Positions 45,297 through 54,254 are shown, counted from the stretch's first letter. The stretch: 64,000 nt of DNA from Flavilitoribacter sp020436695 (GCA_041392665.1 JAWKLQ010000028.1:62001-126000); one strand, 5' to 3'. Program-made: numbers and translations. Notes: generated by a model not told the origin, from the sequence alone.

Positions 45297-46796
45297 ATGC
45301 AGCACGCCGAACCGCCCTATTTCATCGGTATAGACATAGGAACTTCCTCTGCGAAATCAGTGGCCTTTTCCAGCCATGGAGAGCCTTTAAAAGAAGCCTC
45401 AGAAGCCTATCCTCTCGACCGCCCGGAAACGGAGGCAGCCACGCAGGATGCAGAGGTCGTCTTTCGGGCAGCGATGAACAGTTTGCGGAATCTCGTGCAG
45501 AAAATGGGGTATGTCCCCACAGCGATAGGCCTCAGTAGCGCCATGCACAGCCTTATGGCCGTAGACTCCGACGGGCACCCCCTCAGCCCGTTGATCACCT
45601 GGGCGGACGGACGCGCCCAACAACAGGCCGAATTGCTGCGAAGCACGCCGCTGGGCATGGATCTTTATCACCGTAGCGGCACTCCGGTACATGCCATGTC
45701 GCCACTCTGCAAACTTGCGTGGTTGCGCAATAAAAAACCGGAATTATTCCAGCGTGCTTATCGCTTTATCGGCATCAAGGAGTATTTACTCTTCCGATTA
45801 TTCGGAAAATGGGTGATAGATCACTCCATTGCCTCCGCTACCGGTATGTTCGACCTGAACGCACGTAGCTGGATACCGGATGCGCTGCAATATGCCGGGC
45901 TGGACGCCGAACGCCTGTCTGATCCGGTTTCCGTAACGTTTCAGCTAACGGACATGCAACAAGACCTGGCTACCACGCTAGGTATTCCGCCAAACATTCC
46001 CTGGATCATTGGTGCAAGCGACGGCTGTTTGGCTAATTTGGGAGCAGGAGATCTCCCCCATGATGCCGCCGTGCTGACCATCGGTACCAGTGGTGCTATC
46101 CGCATGACTGTTTCACAGCCCGTCCAGGATCCGGAAGGCCGCCTTTTCTGCTACATCCTCAATGAAGATCGATACGTGATCGGAGGTCCGTCCAACAATG
46201 GCGGTGTGGTGTGGGAATGGTTTTGCCGTCAGTTCTATCCGGAAAAGTCCATGGATGAAGTTTTCCGGGAAGTTCAACGGATCTCGCCCGGCGCGGAGGG
46301 CTTGCTTTTTCTACCCTACCTCTACGGCGAACGAGCTCCGGTGTGGGATGCCGGAGCCCGTGGGTATTTCTGGGGAATCGGAGCCGGTCATAGTCGTGCT
46401 CATTTTGCCCGGGCCGTACTGGAAGGCATCTGTCTGAACCTTTATCAGATCACCCAGGCCTTGATCACTTTAGGTGGCCCCATCCGGCTCATTCACGCCG
46501 ACGGCGGCTTTACGCAATCTCCGGTCTGGATCCAGATACTGGCTAATGTATTGGGTATCCCGCTGGTGGTGAGTTCCAATCCACATGCATCCGCAAAAGG
46601 AGCGGCCCTGCTGGCGATGAGTGCCACTGGCCATTCGCCGGAAATGCAGGATGAGCAACAGGAAAACAAAGTCTATACTCCTGAAGAAAAGGAACACCAA
46701 TCCTATAAGAAGATATTTGAACGATTCAAAAAGATCTATCCTACGGTAAAAGCGATGGAGGATGATCCGAATCAGCCCTCCGCCAAAGTCTCGTGA
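45297..46796 (+). CDS. FGGY-family carbohydrate kinase, probably gluconokinase
   Basis: A 499-residue kinase of the FGGY/ASKHA fold from ATG 45297; a TTG at 45252 gives a longer N-terminus that does not match the family. Phosphate-1 loop GIDIGTSSAKS, then VPTAIGLSSAMHSL, GTPVHAMSPLCKLAWL (which matches the gluconate kinases), GIKEYLLFRLFG, the second domain's IIGASDGCLANLGAG with the catalytic aspartate, and a C-terminal nucleotide loop VLTIGTSGAIR. It should phosphorylate gluconate or a related sugar with ATP. Its last 25 bases overlap the convergent permease gene. Confidence 0.88.
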   Translation: MQHAEPPYFIGIDIGTSSAKSVAFSSHGEPLKEASEAYPLDRPETEAATQDAEVVFRAAMNSLRNLVQKMGYVPTAIGLSSAMHSLMAVDSDGHPLSPLITWADGRAQQQAELLRSTPLGMDLYHRSGTPVHAMSPLCKLAWLRNKKPELFQRAYRFIGIKEYLLFRLFGKWVIDHSIASATGMFDLNARSWIPDALQYAGLDAERLSDPVSVTFQLTDMQQDLATTLGIPPNIPWIIGASDGCLANLGAGDLPHDAAVLTIGTSGAIRMTVSQPVQDPEGRLFCYILNEDRYVIGGPSNNGGVVWEWFCRQFYPEKSMDEVFREVQRISPGAEGLLFLPYLYGERAPVWDAGARGYFWGIGAGHSRAHFARAVLEGICLNLYQITQALITLGGPIRLIHADGGFTQSPVWIQILANVLGIPLVVSSNPHASAKGAALLAMSATGHSPEMQDEQQENKVYTPEEKEHQSYKKIFERFKKIYPTVKAMEDDPNQPSAKVS

Positions 46797-48070
46797 ATAT
46801 CCGTCTGACGGGCCTGCCAGGCCGGGATGATCGCTGCCAGTAATCCGACGCCGAGTGCACCTACCAGCAACCAGATCTCTTCCTTCAGGAACGTCCAGCC
46901 CGTGAAGGCATAACGATCGGCACTTTCCACTACCTCCCCGATAATGCTTAGCCCAATATGGCTGGCCAGCATACCGACTATGTAGCCGAGAACTGCCAGT
47001 AAGAGCCCTTCAAAAATGATCAGTAAAAAGAGCTTATCCTGCGAAGCTCCCAGCGTACGCATAATGGCCAGCTCATATTTGCGTTCCCGCAGAGAATTGA
47101 AAAGAGCAATGAAAATACTCAGAAAAGACACGCCGATAATGATATAGCCCAGCCAGCGCAGTACCTGCTCCCCCAGTCCAAGCTGATCAAACAACTTACT
47201 GATCTCATAAGACGGATTAGCGGCCATTAGATTGGTATTTTCATTGATCATCCGCGGCAGATTCAGTGTTCTGGCATTGCGGCCGTTAAACTGTACCAGT
47301 ATGGATGTAATATCTTTATCCGTTTTTTCGTAAAGTGGGATGGTGTCCATGCCGGCCGCCTCGTGTATATGCGACTCTTCTTCGTGTTCCCCATCAGTTT
47401 CTTCAGTATGAGTTTCTCCTTCATCCGTAGAGGGCGTAGCCTGATGCTCATGCACTTCCCAGATACTCTCCGGTGCGGTCAGGATCAGTTGATCGATCAC
47501 CGATCCACTTTTTTCCAGGATGCCCACCACCTTAAAGGCACCGGCATCGTCGTGCTCGAGGTCTTCGTTGATATCCAGGCCGTGCGTACTGAAGAATTCA
47601 TTGCCGATCCGCAATCCTTCTTTATCCGCCACCCGGCTACCGATCACTACTTCCAGCGGGTGATGCCAAAGCTCACCTGCAGCCAGGGAATCCCGGTAAT
47701 GTGCAATAATGTCCGGAGTCGTGCCGACGATGCGGAATCCCTGATAACTGTCACCCAGCGACAAGGGAATAGCTTTAGCGATCAGGGGATGCCCCGGGCG
47801 CAGAAAAGCTTTTGCATCGGCAATACTGATGTTGCCGGTAGGCGCATCCAGGTGATAGATGCTGCTCAACACCAGTTGTAAAGGACTGCCTTTGGCTCCG
47901 ATCACCATATCAACCCCCTCCAGGTTGCGGGAAAACTGTTGATCTACCTGCTTGTTCAATAGCATGATCAACGATACCAGTCCGACACCCAGGGCAAAGA
48001 GGATTAGGCTCAGCAGCATGGACAGCGGCTTGTTGATGAGATTTTTCCAACTTAGCGATAAGACATTCAT
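46772..48070 (-). CDS. FtsX-type ABC permease with a histidine-rich periplasmic loop
   Basis: A 432-residue permease with one N-terminal helix (LSMLLSLILFALGVGLVSLIML), a periplasmic core and three C-terminal helices (VLRWLGYIIIGVSFLSIFIALF, LFLLIIFEGLLLAVLGYIVGML, LLVGALGVGLLAAIIP). Residues about 207-236 are a His/Glu/Asp-rich insert (HEHQ..HTEE..HEEESHIHE) with five histidines, like a metal-binding loop. The ATPase gene overlaps its start by four bases (48067-48070). Together they look like a LolCDE/MacB-type system that pulls a substrate from the membrane. A metal-linked role, as in the zinc-responsive ZrgABC type, is inference. It converges with the FGGY kinase, overlapping by 25 bases. 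Confidence 0.88.
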   Translation of the reverse strand: MNVLSLSWKNLINKPLSMLLSLILFALGVGLVSLIMLLNKQVDQQFSRNLEGVDMVIGAKGSPLQLVLSSIYHLDAPTGNISIADAKAFLRPGHPLIAKAIPLSLGDSYQGFRIVGTTPDIIAHYRDSLAAGELWHHPLEVVIGSRVADKEGLRIGNEFFSTHGLDINEDLEHDDAGAFKVVGILEKSGSVIDQLILTAPESIWEVHEHQATPSTDEGETHTEETDGEHEEESHIHEAAGMDTIPLYEKTDKDITSILVQFNGRNARTLNLPRMINENTNLMAANPSYEISKLFDQLGLGEQVLRWLGYIIIGVSFLSIFIALFNSLRERKYELAIMRTLGASQDKLFLLIIFEGLLLAVLGYIVGMLASHIGLSIIGEVVESADRYAFTGWTFLKEEIWLLVGALGVGLLAAIIPAWQARQTDIHETLAEG

Positions 48071-48699
48071 GATTGGAGCCGGATCTGATTAGCAAATTTA
48101 TCTTTTAAGCGGCTGTCGTGCGTCACAATGAGCAATGTGGCCTTAACGGCTTTGGCCTGTTCTTCCAGCAAACGCAATACCTGTTCGCAGTTCTCATCGT
48201 CCAGGGCGGAAGTAGGCTCGTCGGCCAGGATCACCTCCGGGCTGTTGACCAGAGCCCGTGCAATGGCCACCCGTTGCTGCTCTCCCACACTCAGCCGGTC
48301 GGGCTTTCGATCAATTTTTTGCCCCACATTCAGTCGATCCAACAGTTTACCGATACGCCCATAGTCTGCGGGGAAACCGGCCAGATGCTGAGCCAGCGCC
48401 AGATTCTCTCCCACTGTCAGCGCACTGACGAAGTGAGATCGTTGAAAAATAATACCGATGTGCTGACCGCGAAACCGGTCCAGGGCCGGACCGGACAATC
48501 GGGCCATATCTGTCTTTTCCAATAGGATAGAGCCGGTAGCAGGGGATAACAATCCACCCAGCAGGTGCAGAAAAGTAGTTTTTCCACTTCCGGACTGCCC
48601 TAATAGCAACCAGTGTGAACCACGGTCACAGGCAATGTCCGGAAAACGGAACGTGTTTCCTCCGGGATAAGCAAATTGTAGTTGGTGAGTAGTCAGCAT
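48067..48699 (-). CDS. ABC transporter ATP-binding protein
   Basis: A 210-residue ATPase: Walker A GQSGSGKTT at 34-42, Q-loop FQRSHFV, signature LSVGEQQR, Walker B VILADEPTSALD and H-loop TLLIVTHD. It overlaps the permease start by four bases, so the two are translationally coupled. It powers the FtsX-type permease at 46772. Spacing and sequence put it with LolD/MacB-type ATPases. Confidence 0.95.
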   Translation of the reverse strand: MLTTHQLQFAYPGGNTFRFPDIACDRGSHWLLLGQSGSGKTTFLHLLGGLLSPATGSILLEKTDMARLSGPALDRFRGQHIGIIFQRSHFVSALTVGENLALAQHLAGFPADYGRIGKLLDRLNVGQKIDRKPDRLSVGEQQRVAIARALVNSPEVILADEPTSALDDENCEQVLRLLEEQAKAVKATLLIVTHDSRLKDKFANQIRLQS

Positions 48700-48706
48700 T
48701 AGATCA

Positions 48707-48742
48707 ATACTGTGATACTGAGATGTAATAATGCCGTGATTA
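48707..48742. repeat. Octamer array family 1, left arm (upstream of the ABC ATPase)
   Basis: Units ATACTGTG, ATACTGAG, ATGTAATA, ATGCCGTG, ATTATTA. It starts eight bases beyond the ATPase start codon. Same sense as the array at 40013-40047. Confidence 0.65.
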
Positions 48743-48782
48743 TTAAGTACCGAGAACTTGTTATGGTCCGATAGCTATAGAA

Positions 48783-48819
48783 ACATCATAGCATTACAGG
48801 ATCACAGCATCATAACATT
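48783..48819. repeat. Octamer array family 1, right arm (upstream of the ABC ATPase)
   Basis: Units ACATCATA, GCATTACA, GGATCACA, GCATCATA, ACATT; the reverse-complement sense of the left arm, 40 bases away. It ends seven bases before the stop of the next gene. Confidence 0.7.
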
Positions 48820-48825
48820 AAAAAA

Positions 48826-49023
48826 TCATTCTTCTTCATCCAGGGAACGCAGATCATCCCGGTCGCGCAATTTCTTATCGTCCACATTTTCGTCCAGGAA
48901 ATCATTGATCTTGTCCATATCGAAATTGTGCACCACTTCGCCGAACTCATTGATACTGATGTTAAAGCCTTCCAGTTCATCGTGCACTTCCGGGCTTTTA
49001 TCGATCTTCTTTTTTTTGGCCAT
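48826..49023 (-). CDS. Small acidic protein of unknown function
   Basis: A 65-residue protein from ATG 49023: MAKKKKIDKSPEVHDELEGF then ISINEFGEVVHNFDMDKINDFLDENVDD. The longer in-frame start at 49176 adds residues encoded by the octamer array and is rejected. Basic N-terminus, acidic C-terminus ending LDEEE. The pattern GFNISINEFGEVVHN..INDFLDENVDDKKL resembles small Bacteroidota hypothetical proteins often placed near housekeeping genes. No function can be given. Confidence 0.7.
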   Translation of the reverse strand: MAKKKKIDKSPEVHDELEGFNISINEFGEVVHNFDMDKINDFLDENVDDKKLRDRDDLRSLDEEE

Positions 49024-49117
49024 AATTTCCGTCAAATTACTAAGTAAAACGGGCCCGGGTAAATTAGTGAATCTTTGGGGGTTGGTATGGAATATGGAAG
49101 AGTTTTTGTGAAAAATG

Positions 49118-49157
49118 GGTGTTGGAGTGTTCGGGTGTTGAGGTGTTCGGGTGCCTG
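49118..49157. repeat. Octamer array family 2
   Basis: Five units, well kept: GGTGTTGG, AGTGTTCG, GGTGTTGA, GGTGTTCG, GGTGCCTG. An inverted remnant (ACACTTCAACACCC) follows at 49173-49186 just past the TPR gene stop. Confidence 0.75.
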
Positions 49158-49190
49158 AACAGTTGCGGGGCGACACTTCAACACCCTAAA

Positions 49191-50339
49191 TCATTGCCCC
49201 CCTTTACCCCGCCAAACCATCCATGATACGACCCGGCCGTCATCACCGATAAAAAACAGGAGCTTGGCTTTTTTATAAAATAGGTATTTGCCACCCTCGG
49301 CCGGACGAACGCGCACTGGGGTGCCATAGGCTTTTCGCACATGCGCTTCATTATCCCCGATCCTAACCTGACGGCTGCTGGTACCGGAGTAAGCGGTTGT
49401 TGTCTGGTGAAAAAAAACATATCGATTCTCGCTCTTATAATAAATATACAAGGCAGAATGAGCTTCCTTTTTTTCGTACAGGGTAGCATCTCCGGTGGAG
49501 ATCACGGCTGAACTAACGTCGAGGCTACCGTCGTTCATTAGTTGTTGAAGAGAAATGCCGTCGATACTTTCCGGTTCATCAGTAAATACATTATAAGTTT
49601 CTCCTCCGAAAGAAGTAAATACTGCTGTCCCCCCCTCCGCAATCGTCTGATTACGCTCGGCCAAAGAGGCCAGATCCGTATCGGGATCGACCTGGTACTG
49701 GCGATGTGCAAGATCAAACATCTCATCCCGTCGCGATGCATTGCCGATATAGTCAAAAAGGATACCCTTAACGAGATGACAGTGTCCTTTCGTGGCCGAT
49801 GTTCCCGGGGCCATCTGCAGCGCCTTATCTACATCTGTCATCGCTTTACGGAGCAGAGTGTTGTCGTTTCGCCACCGGCCCTGGATAGCCTGCACGGAAG
49901 CCAGATTGAGATGGCTACCGGCGTCATTATCACGTATCGATATCGCTTTTTCAAAATGCGCAGCCGCTTGGTCAAATAGTTGCCCAATAAATTCCTCTAC
50001 ATTTTCTATGTTTCCCCGCCGGCCGGAATTTGGCTTTATTTCGAAGGGGAATACATACTTTATGCGACCCTCCGCATCTTTTTTGCTCATCAGGCTCAAT
50101 CCCCACATGGCCAGATTGGTGCCCCGGTTGCTCCAGACAGCAGCATCTTCAGGATGATCGGTCGCCAGTTTGGAAAAACAGGATTCCGCTTCTTCAAAAT
50201 TTTCGGTCAACATTAACCCCAAACCGATCCTGAATAGCAGTGGATCAGCGGTTGAAATAGGAGCAGCAGTTGCATAATAGGGCGGGAAATGTCCGGCCAA
50301 AACGAGGAGCAATAGCGTACAAAAACTGGGCTTTTTCAT
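49191..50339 (-). CDS. Exported TPR-repeat protein coupled to the CHAT-NTPase gene
   Basis: A 382-residue protein with a signal peptide (MKKPSFCTLLLLVLAGHFPPYYATAA). Residues about 35-235 hold three or four TPR-like units (LTENFEEAESCFSKLATDHPEDAAVWSNRGTNLAMWG, AAAHFEKAISIRDNDAGSHLNLASV, MTDVDKALQMAPGTSATKG). The C-terminal 150 residues are beta-rich, with no known family. Its start codon overlaps the stop of the CHAT-NTPase-WD40 gene by one base (TAATG), so translation is coupled and a shared task is likely. It is exported, as is the C-terminal WD40 part of the upstream protein if its membrane helix points outward, so the two may meet in the periplasm. Confidence 0.82.
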   Translation of the reverse strand: MKKPSFCTLLLLVLAGHFPPYYATAAPISTADPLLFRIGLGLMLTENFEEAESCFSKLATDHPEDAAVWSNRGTNLAMWGLSLMSKKDAEGRIKYVFPFEIKPNSGRRGNIENVEEFIGQLFDQAAAHFEKAISIRDNDAGSHLNLASVQAIQGRWRNDNTLLRKAMTDVDKALQMAPGTSATKGHCHLVKGILFDYIGNASRRDEMFDLAHRQYQVDPDTDLASLAERNQTIAEGGTAVFTSFGGETYNVFTDEPESIDGISLQQLMNDGSLDVSSAVISTGDATLYEKKEAHSALYIYYKSENRYVFFHQTTTAYSGTSSRQVRIGDNEAHVRKAYGTPVRVRPAEGGKYLFYKKAKLLFFIGDDGRVVSWMVWRGKGGQ

Positions 50340-53300
50340 TATTTCGGATTTATGTGTTCTTTAATTTTGGTCACCAGTATCCGGGGATCCAGCCAAATTG
50401 GCCCCTTCAGGCTTTTATCGGTACCCACCCATAAGCGCTGTCCGTCTGCCGTTACGAGCATGGTTCGTATTTGTTCCTGCATATTTATATTCCCCAAAGG
50501 CAACTGTCGTTGCCAATCGTAAAAATGAACGGTCGGGCCGGCGGCTACTGCCAGTTTTGTACCCTCATTTTTCCAAAAGAACAGGTCCACGACCCCTGCT
50601 GCCAGAGGTATGATGACCGCTTCGTCAGTGGAAAGGTTGGTTTTCCCTCCCTGCCACGGGAAAATATAGAGGTTTCGGTCTGCGCTCCCGAGCAGCAACT
50701 GCCGGCCGTCGGGGCTAAAAGAAAGGACATTGATCTCCGCCGGAAAGGTTTGCTGATGGAGCAGGCGGCCCTCTTGCCAATTCCAGATAAATAGTCGGGT
50801 ATTATCCCAGCCCAGTACATAACGTTCGTCAGGAGAGAAAATCGTGCCTCTTACAGGAACTGTATTATCCGCCGCAGTTTTAAAAGTTTGACGGAGGGCT
50901 CCCGTTCCGCTATCGTAGAGACTGACCTGCCCCAGTGATTGAGCGGCTGAAATATAACGGCCGCCGGGAGAAAAGACAGCCCGTTGAAACGCCAGACCAG
51001 AATGCTCAGCCTGGATCGCTCTGATCAGGCTCAAATTGTCCATACCCATCAATTGCAGACTGAGTTCCTGACAAATCAGCAGCGTGCCCTGTTCCGACAG
51101 ATCCATGTTGCGGATGCTGTTGTTACGGGCAAGATGGCTGACCTGACCGGCGAACATCCCCATTTGGCCATTTTCTGTAGCCCAAATTATCTTTCCGGAT
51201 TTTTGCGTTTCCCTTAGGCCGATAAGTGGACCGTTCAGATCTTGCACTTTACGATCCAGGGATATTACAGGTTCCCAGATCACTATCTGGGCAGCACCAT
51301 TCATCGAGAAGTAAGCCCGGTCGGCATAGCCGGCAATAAACCGGGCCGGCTCGTCCTGAAAACCGGTTTCCGGGTGCCTATACCTCGTTCGGCCACTTCC
51401 ATCAATTACCTTAAATTCGAAATCATTAATGTCAGATAAACCATATCCATTTGCAGTCGATGTACTTTCCACCAACTGGTAGCCGGTTTGCATCGGTTGT
51501 AGAATAGCTCCCGTATCGTAGGCTGTCGCCAGCAAGGCACCCAGTACGGCCGGGCTGGCCGGTGCCTGTTCGTAGGCGGCGACCGCCGTGCGCAGCGCTT
51601 CGTATTTTTTCCCTTCCTGCAGGTAGGCCAGGGCATTGGCAGCCGATTGATTCGCGCGAAACAGGCGTTCTGCCGCAACGGCCCGCCTTTCGGTTTCCTG
51701 AGTAGTTTGCAACAGGAGCTGCGCGGAATCCTCTAATAATCGTAGTGCATCTTGCTGTTGAGCCAGCTGACTTTCCGTTTGATGGAGTTGTAGATCCTGA
51801 ACTTCTATTTGACCGGACAGGCTATCGCTTTTCTCCTGCAGCACATCCAGGTTGCCCTGAATAACCAATCTATTGGCCTTCTCCTGATTGCCGTAAACAA
51901 GCCCCCCGACCGCTGCGATACCGAGTAAAGCCAGGATACCGAAAAGGACATTTCTCTGACGACGGCGCTTCATTTCTGCGGCTTTGCTCCGGGTCACCAA
52001 CTCCTGTTCTTCCCGCTGCAGGGTCCGCATGTAAGCCCGTCCCTGCGCTACCTGATCCAGGTCATACCGGTCGAGGGGAGGTGGGATGGCGTCGGCAGTT
52101 TCCTGTACCCGCCCCTCCAATATGCGGCGAGCCCGCTGCCCCGGGCGGTCCGATTGCCGGAACATACGCTGTACGATCGGCGCCAGCGTGTCGTGGCTAA
52201 GGCTGGATCCGGCAGCAGACGACTTGAGTAACAGATGATGCGTACAGCTTTGTAAGAGCTGATCCAGGCCGGGAACGTGTTGGTATTGAGCCCGAAGTTC
52301 GGTCGGGCTATTACTTTGTGCGGTATTTCCAGCGGTAGTGTGTTGATAGAGGATATCCAGCAGGAGGCCATTGGCCACTGCCTGGGGATGGACCACCGCC
52401 ACCTGATCCATTTGGATGGCCACAAATTTGTCGAGCTGCCACCATTGCTTTTTTAATTGCCGGTATAATTCGACCGTGAAGTGAGGCCGGTGAGGCGCCT
52501 CGGCCCTGGCAGCTTCCCACATATTAGTAAGCATGATCTGAAGAATGGGTGCAACGGTTGCTTCTTCCTGCGGCAACAGTTCTCCGGAAATAATACCGGG
52601 GAGTTCCTCATCGATCTGCAATTGATAGCGTTCGCGTAAATCCCGGCGGGAGGTCAGTCCCTTGACGATCTCTTCGATCTCCGACCGGTTGAGCGTCGGC
52701 AAAAAAATGCCGCTGCGCGGCAGCATAGCTTCCTGCAGTGCCTTTTCTACTTCGGGATAAAACTCCTTGCGAAATCCCAGGATCATTTTACCGGCCGGCC
52801 GGTCGGCAATTGATCCGAAAAGCTCCCTCAGGCCGGCGACAAAGGCGGTCCATTCGGCTTCACCGCTGTGCTTGTCCGGTTGAACAAAAACTTCTTCCAC
52901 CTGATCCAGAATGACGATCAACGGCCGGTGGTGCCGGGCCTCGATGCGGTGCCAGATACGTAGCAGCGGAGGAAAATGGTCGTAGGCCGGATTCTGCGGT
53001 ATACTTTCCAGACCGCGCTGCATTAAAGTGCGCACCCCCTGTAATTGTTGTTGCAGCGCACGATCTTGCGGCCGGTCTTGCAGGAGTTGTTCCAATCGTT
53101 GCAGTAATTGCCGTAATTCCGGATCAGGCGTAGGCCTTTCAACCGGCTTTTTCTCTTCCGGCATTGCCCGCAAGGTCTGCAACAAGGTTTGATGCAACCC
53201 GATCTGAGCATTCCGGCGCAAATAGACCACCTGATAATCAGCTTCCAGCCGGGGTACCAGTCCTGCCTCAAATAGTGAAGATTTACCGCTGCCGCTTTGT

Positions 53301-54136
53301 CCGTGCAACAGGATCAGCGGGGGGCTATCGGGATTCGCAATTCGGTCGTACAGCAGGCGAATGTGCCGGGCTCTGCCGAAGAAGACTGGAGCGTGCGCCC
53401 GGTCGTAGCGGCGAAAAAAAAGGAAAGGTGGATCGGGCAGATCTGCCACTTGCACCGGTTCGGGCAGCCCCAGCAGCGGATCGACCTGGGTGAGGCTCCA
53501 ATGCAATTTGTCTTCCTGTGCCGGAGCATGTAGTATACTCCAGGGCACATCACTGGGGATGGATTCCAGTTCCCGTAAATATAAGCCTCGTTGGTCCCTT
53601 CCGTGCGAAGACATGCGCACGGTATCCACGGCATCATCAAAAGCACGTTGGATGGACAAACCCACGCCGAGCCCCTGGTAAAAACGGTCGGCCCAAAGGG
53701 TTGCAGCCCCGTCATTGATAGCGCGATCTGTACCGATCACTACCGATATGCCGGCTGCGATCAGGCTTTCGGCCAAAGGCAGGCTATGACAACCGTTGAG
53801 CACTACGACCTGCAGGCCTCTTTGCCGGCCTAAAAAGGAAATGAGGCCCGCTCCGCCGGTGGCTTCATTACTTTCTCCACTATCACTTTGCAATAACAGA
53901 TCGAAACTATCAGCATGCCCGCCGTAGTGGAACAGGACGATCTCCTCACCGTGCCGCTGAAAGGCATTGACGATGTCCCCGATCGAAGCGTCATCGATGA
54001 AAATGCGCCGGCACAAGCCCATATCCTCGGCCAGGTCGGTAGCAGACTTCACGCATTTCCTTTCCCGGGCCAGTGCCCGCAGGTAGCCGAGTTGGCTCTG
54101 CTGATCGTTGGCGTAGGTGAAGAGGAAATGGGGCAT
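50339..54136 (-). CDS. CHAT protease - STAND-type NTPase - transmembrane - WD40 protein
   Basis: A 1,265-residue protein with four parts. (1) CHAT protease, about 1-205: His74 in FHYGGHAD and Cys116 in VVLNGCHSL, the caspase-like His/Cys pair. (2) STAND-type P-loop NTPase, about 250-680: Walker A GQSGSGKSS (279-287) and Walker B IVILDQVEEVFV with D411/E414, followed by helical regions. (3) A basic stretch and one membrane helix, about 726-745 (VLFGILALLGIAAVGGLVYG), then a coiled coil (about 755-830). (4) A C-terminal beta-propeller of WD40-type repeats (FSPGGRYISAAQS, FSPDERYVLGWD, FSPDGRQLLLGSADRN). The build predicts a sensor (WD40) that, on binding a trigger, drives the NTPase to activate the protease, as in inflammasome-like and CHAT-gasdermin immune systems. 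No gasdermin-like substrate is adjacent; the coupled TPR protein and the divergent WD40-caspases are the neighbours. Confidence 0.9.
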   Translation of the reverse strand: MPHFLFTYANDQQSQLGYLRALARERKCVKSATDLAEDMGLCRRIFIDDASIGDIVNAFQRHGEEIVLFHYGGHADSFDLLLQSDSGESNEATGGAGLISFLGRQRGLQVVVLNGCHSLPLAESLIAAGISVVIGTDRAINDGAATLWADRFYQGLGVGLSIQRAFDDAVDTVRMSSHGRDQRGLYLRELESIPSDVPWSILHAPAQEDKLHWSLTQVDPLLGLPEPVQVADLPDPPFLFFRRYDRAHAPVFFGRARHIRLLYDRIANPDSPPLILLHGQSGSGKSSLFEAGLVPRLEADYQVVYLRRNAQIGLHQTLLQTLRAMPEEKKPVERPTPDPELRQLLQRLEQLLQDRPQDRALQQQLQGVRTLMQRGLESIPQNPAYDHFPPLLRIWHRIEARHHRPLIVILDQVEEVFVQPDKHSGEAEWTAFVAGLRELFGSIADRPAGKMILGFRKEFYPEVEKALQEAMLPRSGIFLPTLNRSEIEEIVKGLTSRRDLRERYQLQIDEELPGIISGELLPQEEATVAPILQIMLTNMWEAARAEAPHRPHFTVELYRQLKKQWWQLDKFVAIQMDQVAVVHPQAVANGLLLDILYQHTTAGNTAQSNSPTELRAQYQHVPGLDQLLQSCTHHLLLKSSAAGSSLSHDTLAPIVQRMFRQSDRPGQRARRILEGRVQETADAIPPPLDRYDLDQVAQGRAYMRTLQREEQELVTRSKAAEMKRRRQRNVLFGILALLGIAAVGGLVYGNQEKANRLVIQGNLDVLQEKSDSLSGQIEVQDLQLHQTESQLAQQQDALRLLEDSAQLLLQTTQETERRAVAAERLFRANQSAANALAYLQEGKKYEALRTAVAAYEQAPASPAVLGALLATAYDTGAILQPMQTGYQLVESTSTANGYGLSDINDFEFKVIDGSGRTRYRHPETGFQDEPARFIAGYADRAYFSMNGAAQIVIWEPVISLDRKVQDLNGPLIGLRETQKSGKIIWATENGQMGMFAGQVSHLARNNSIRNMDLSEQGTLLICQELSLQLMGMDNLSLIRAIQAEHSGLAFQRAVFSPGGRYISAAQSLGQVSLYDSGTGALRQTFKTAADNTVPVRGTIFSPDERYVLGWDNTRLFIWNWQEGRLLHQQTFPAEINVLSFSPDGRQLLLGSADRNLYIFPWQGGKTNLSTDEAVIIPLAAGVVDLFFWKNEGTKLAVAAGPTVHFYDWQRQLPLGNINMQEQIRTMLVTADGQRLWVGTDKSLKGPIWLDPRILVTKIKEHINPK

Positions 54137-54254
54137 AGGGTGTGGTTGCGTTTAGGAGGTGACTAAGGTAGGAAGTTTCGGGCGTTTTTCTTACATTTAA
54201 GTTTTGACGGTATGAAAAGCACTTGCTTATACCTGTTCTAAACCCCTACGCTTC
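54137..54254. promoter_or_regulatory. Divergent promoter region between the CHAT and WD40-caspase genes
   Basis: 118 bases. On the plus strand TTGACG (54204-54209) and TATACC (54228-54233) are spaced 18 bases, a possible -35/-10 pair, though Bacteroidota primary promoters usually differ (TAnnTTTG). Control of both proteases from one short region is the notable point. Confidence 0.35.

Noticed and set aside
49024..49176. A longer start for the small acidic protein
   Set aside because: The extra residues come from the octamer array and have no conserved pattern; the ATG at 49023 fits better.
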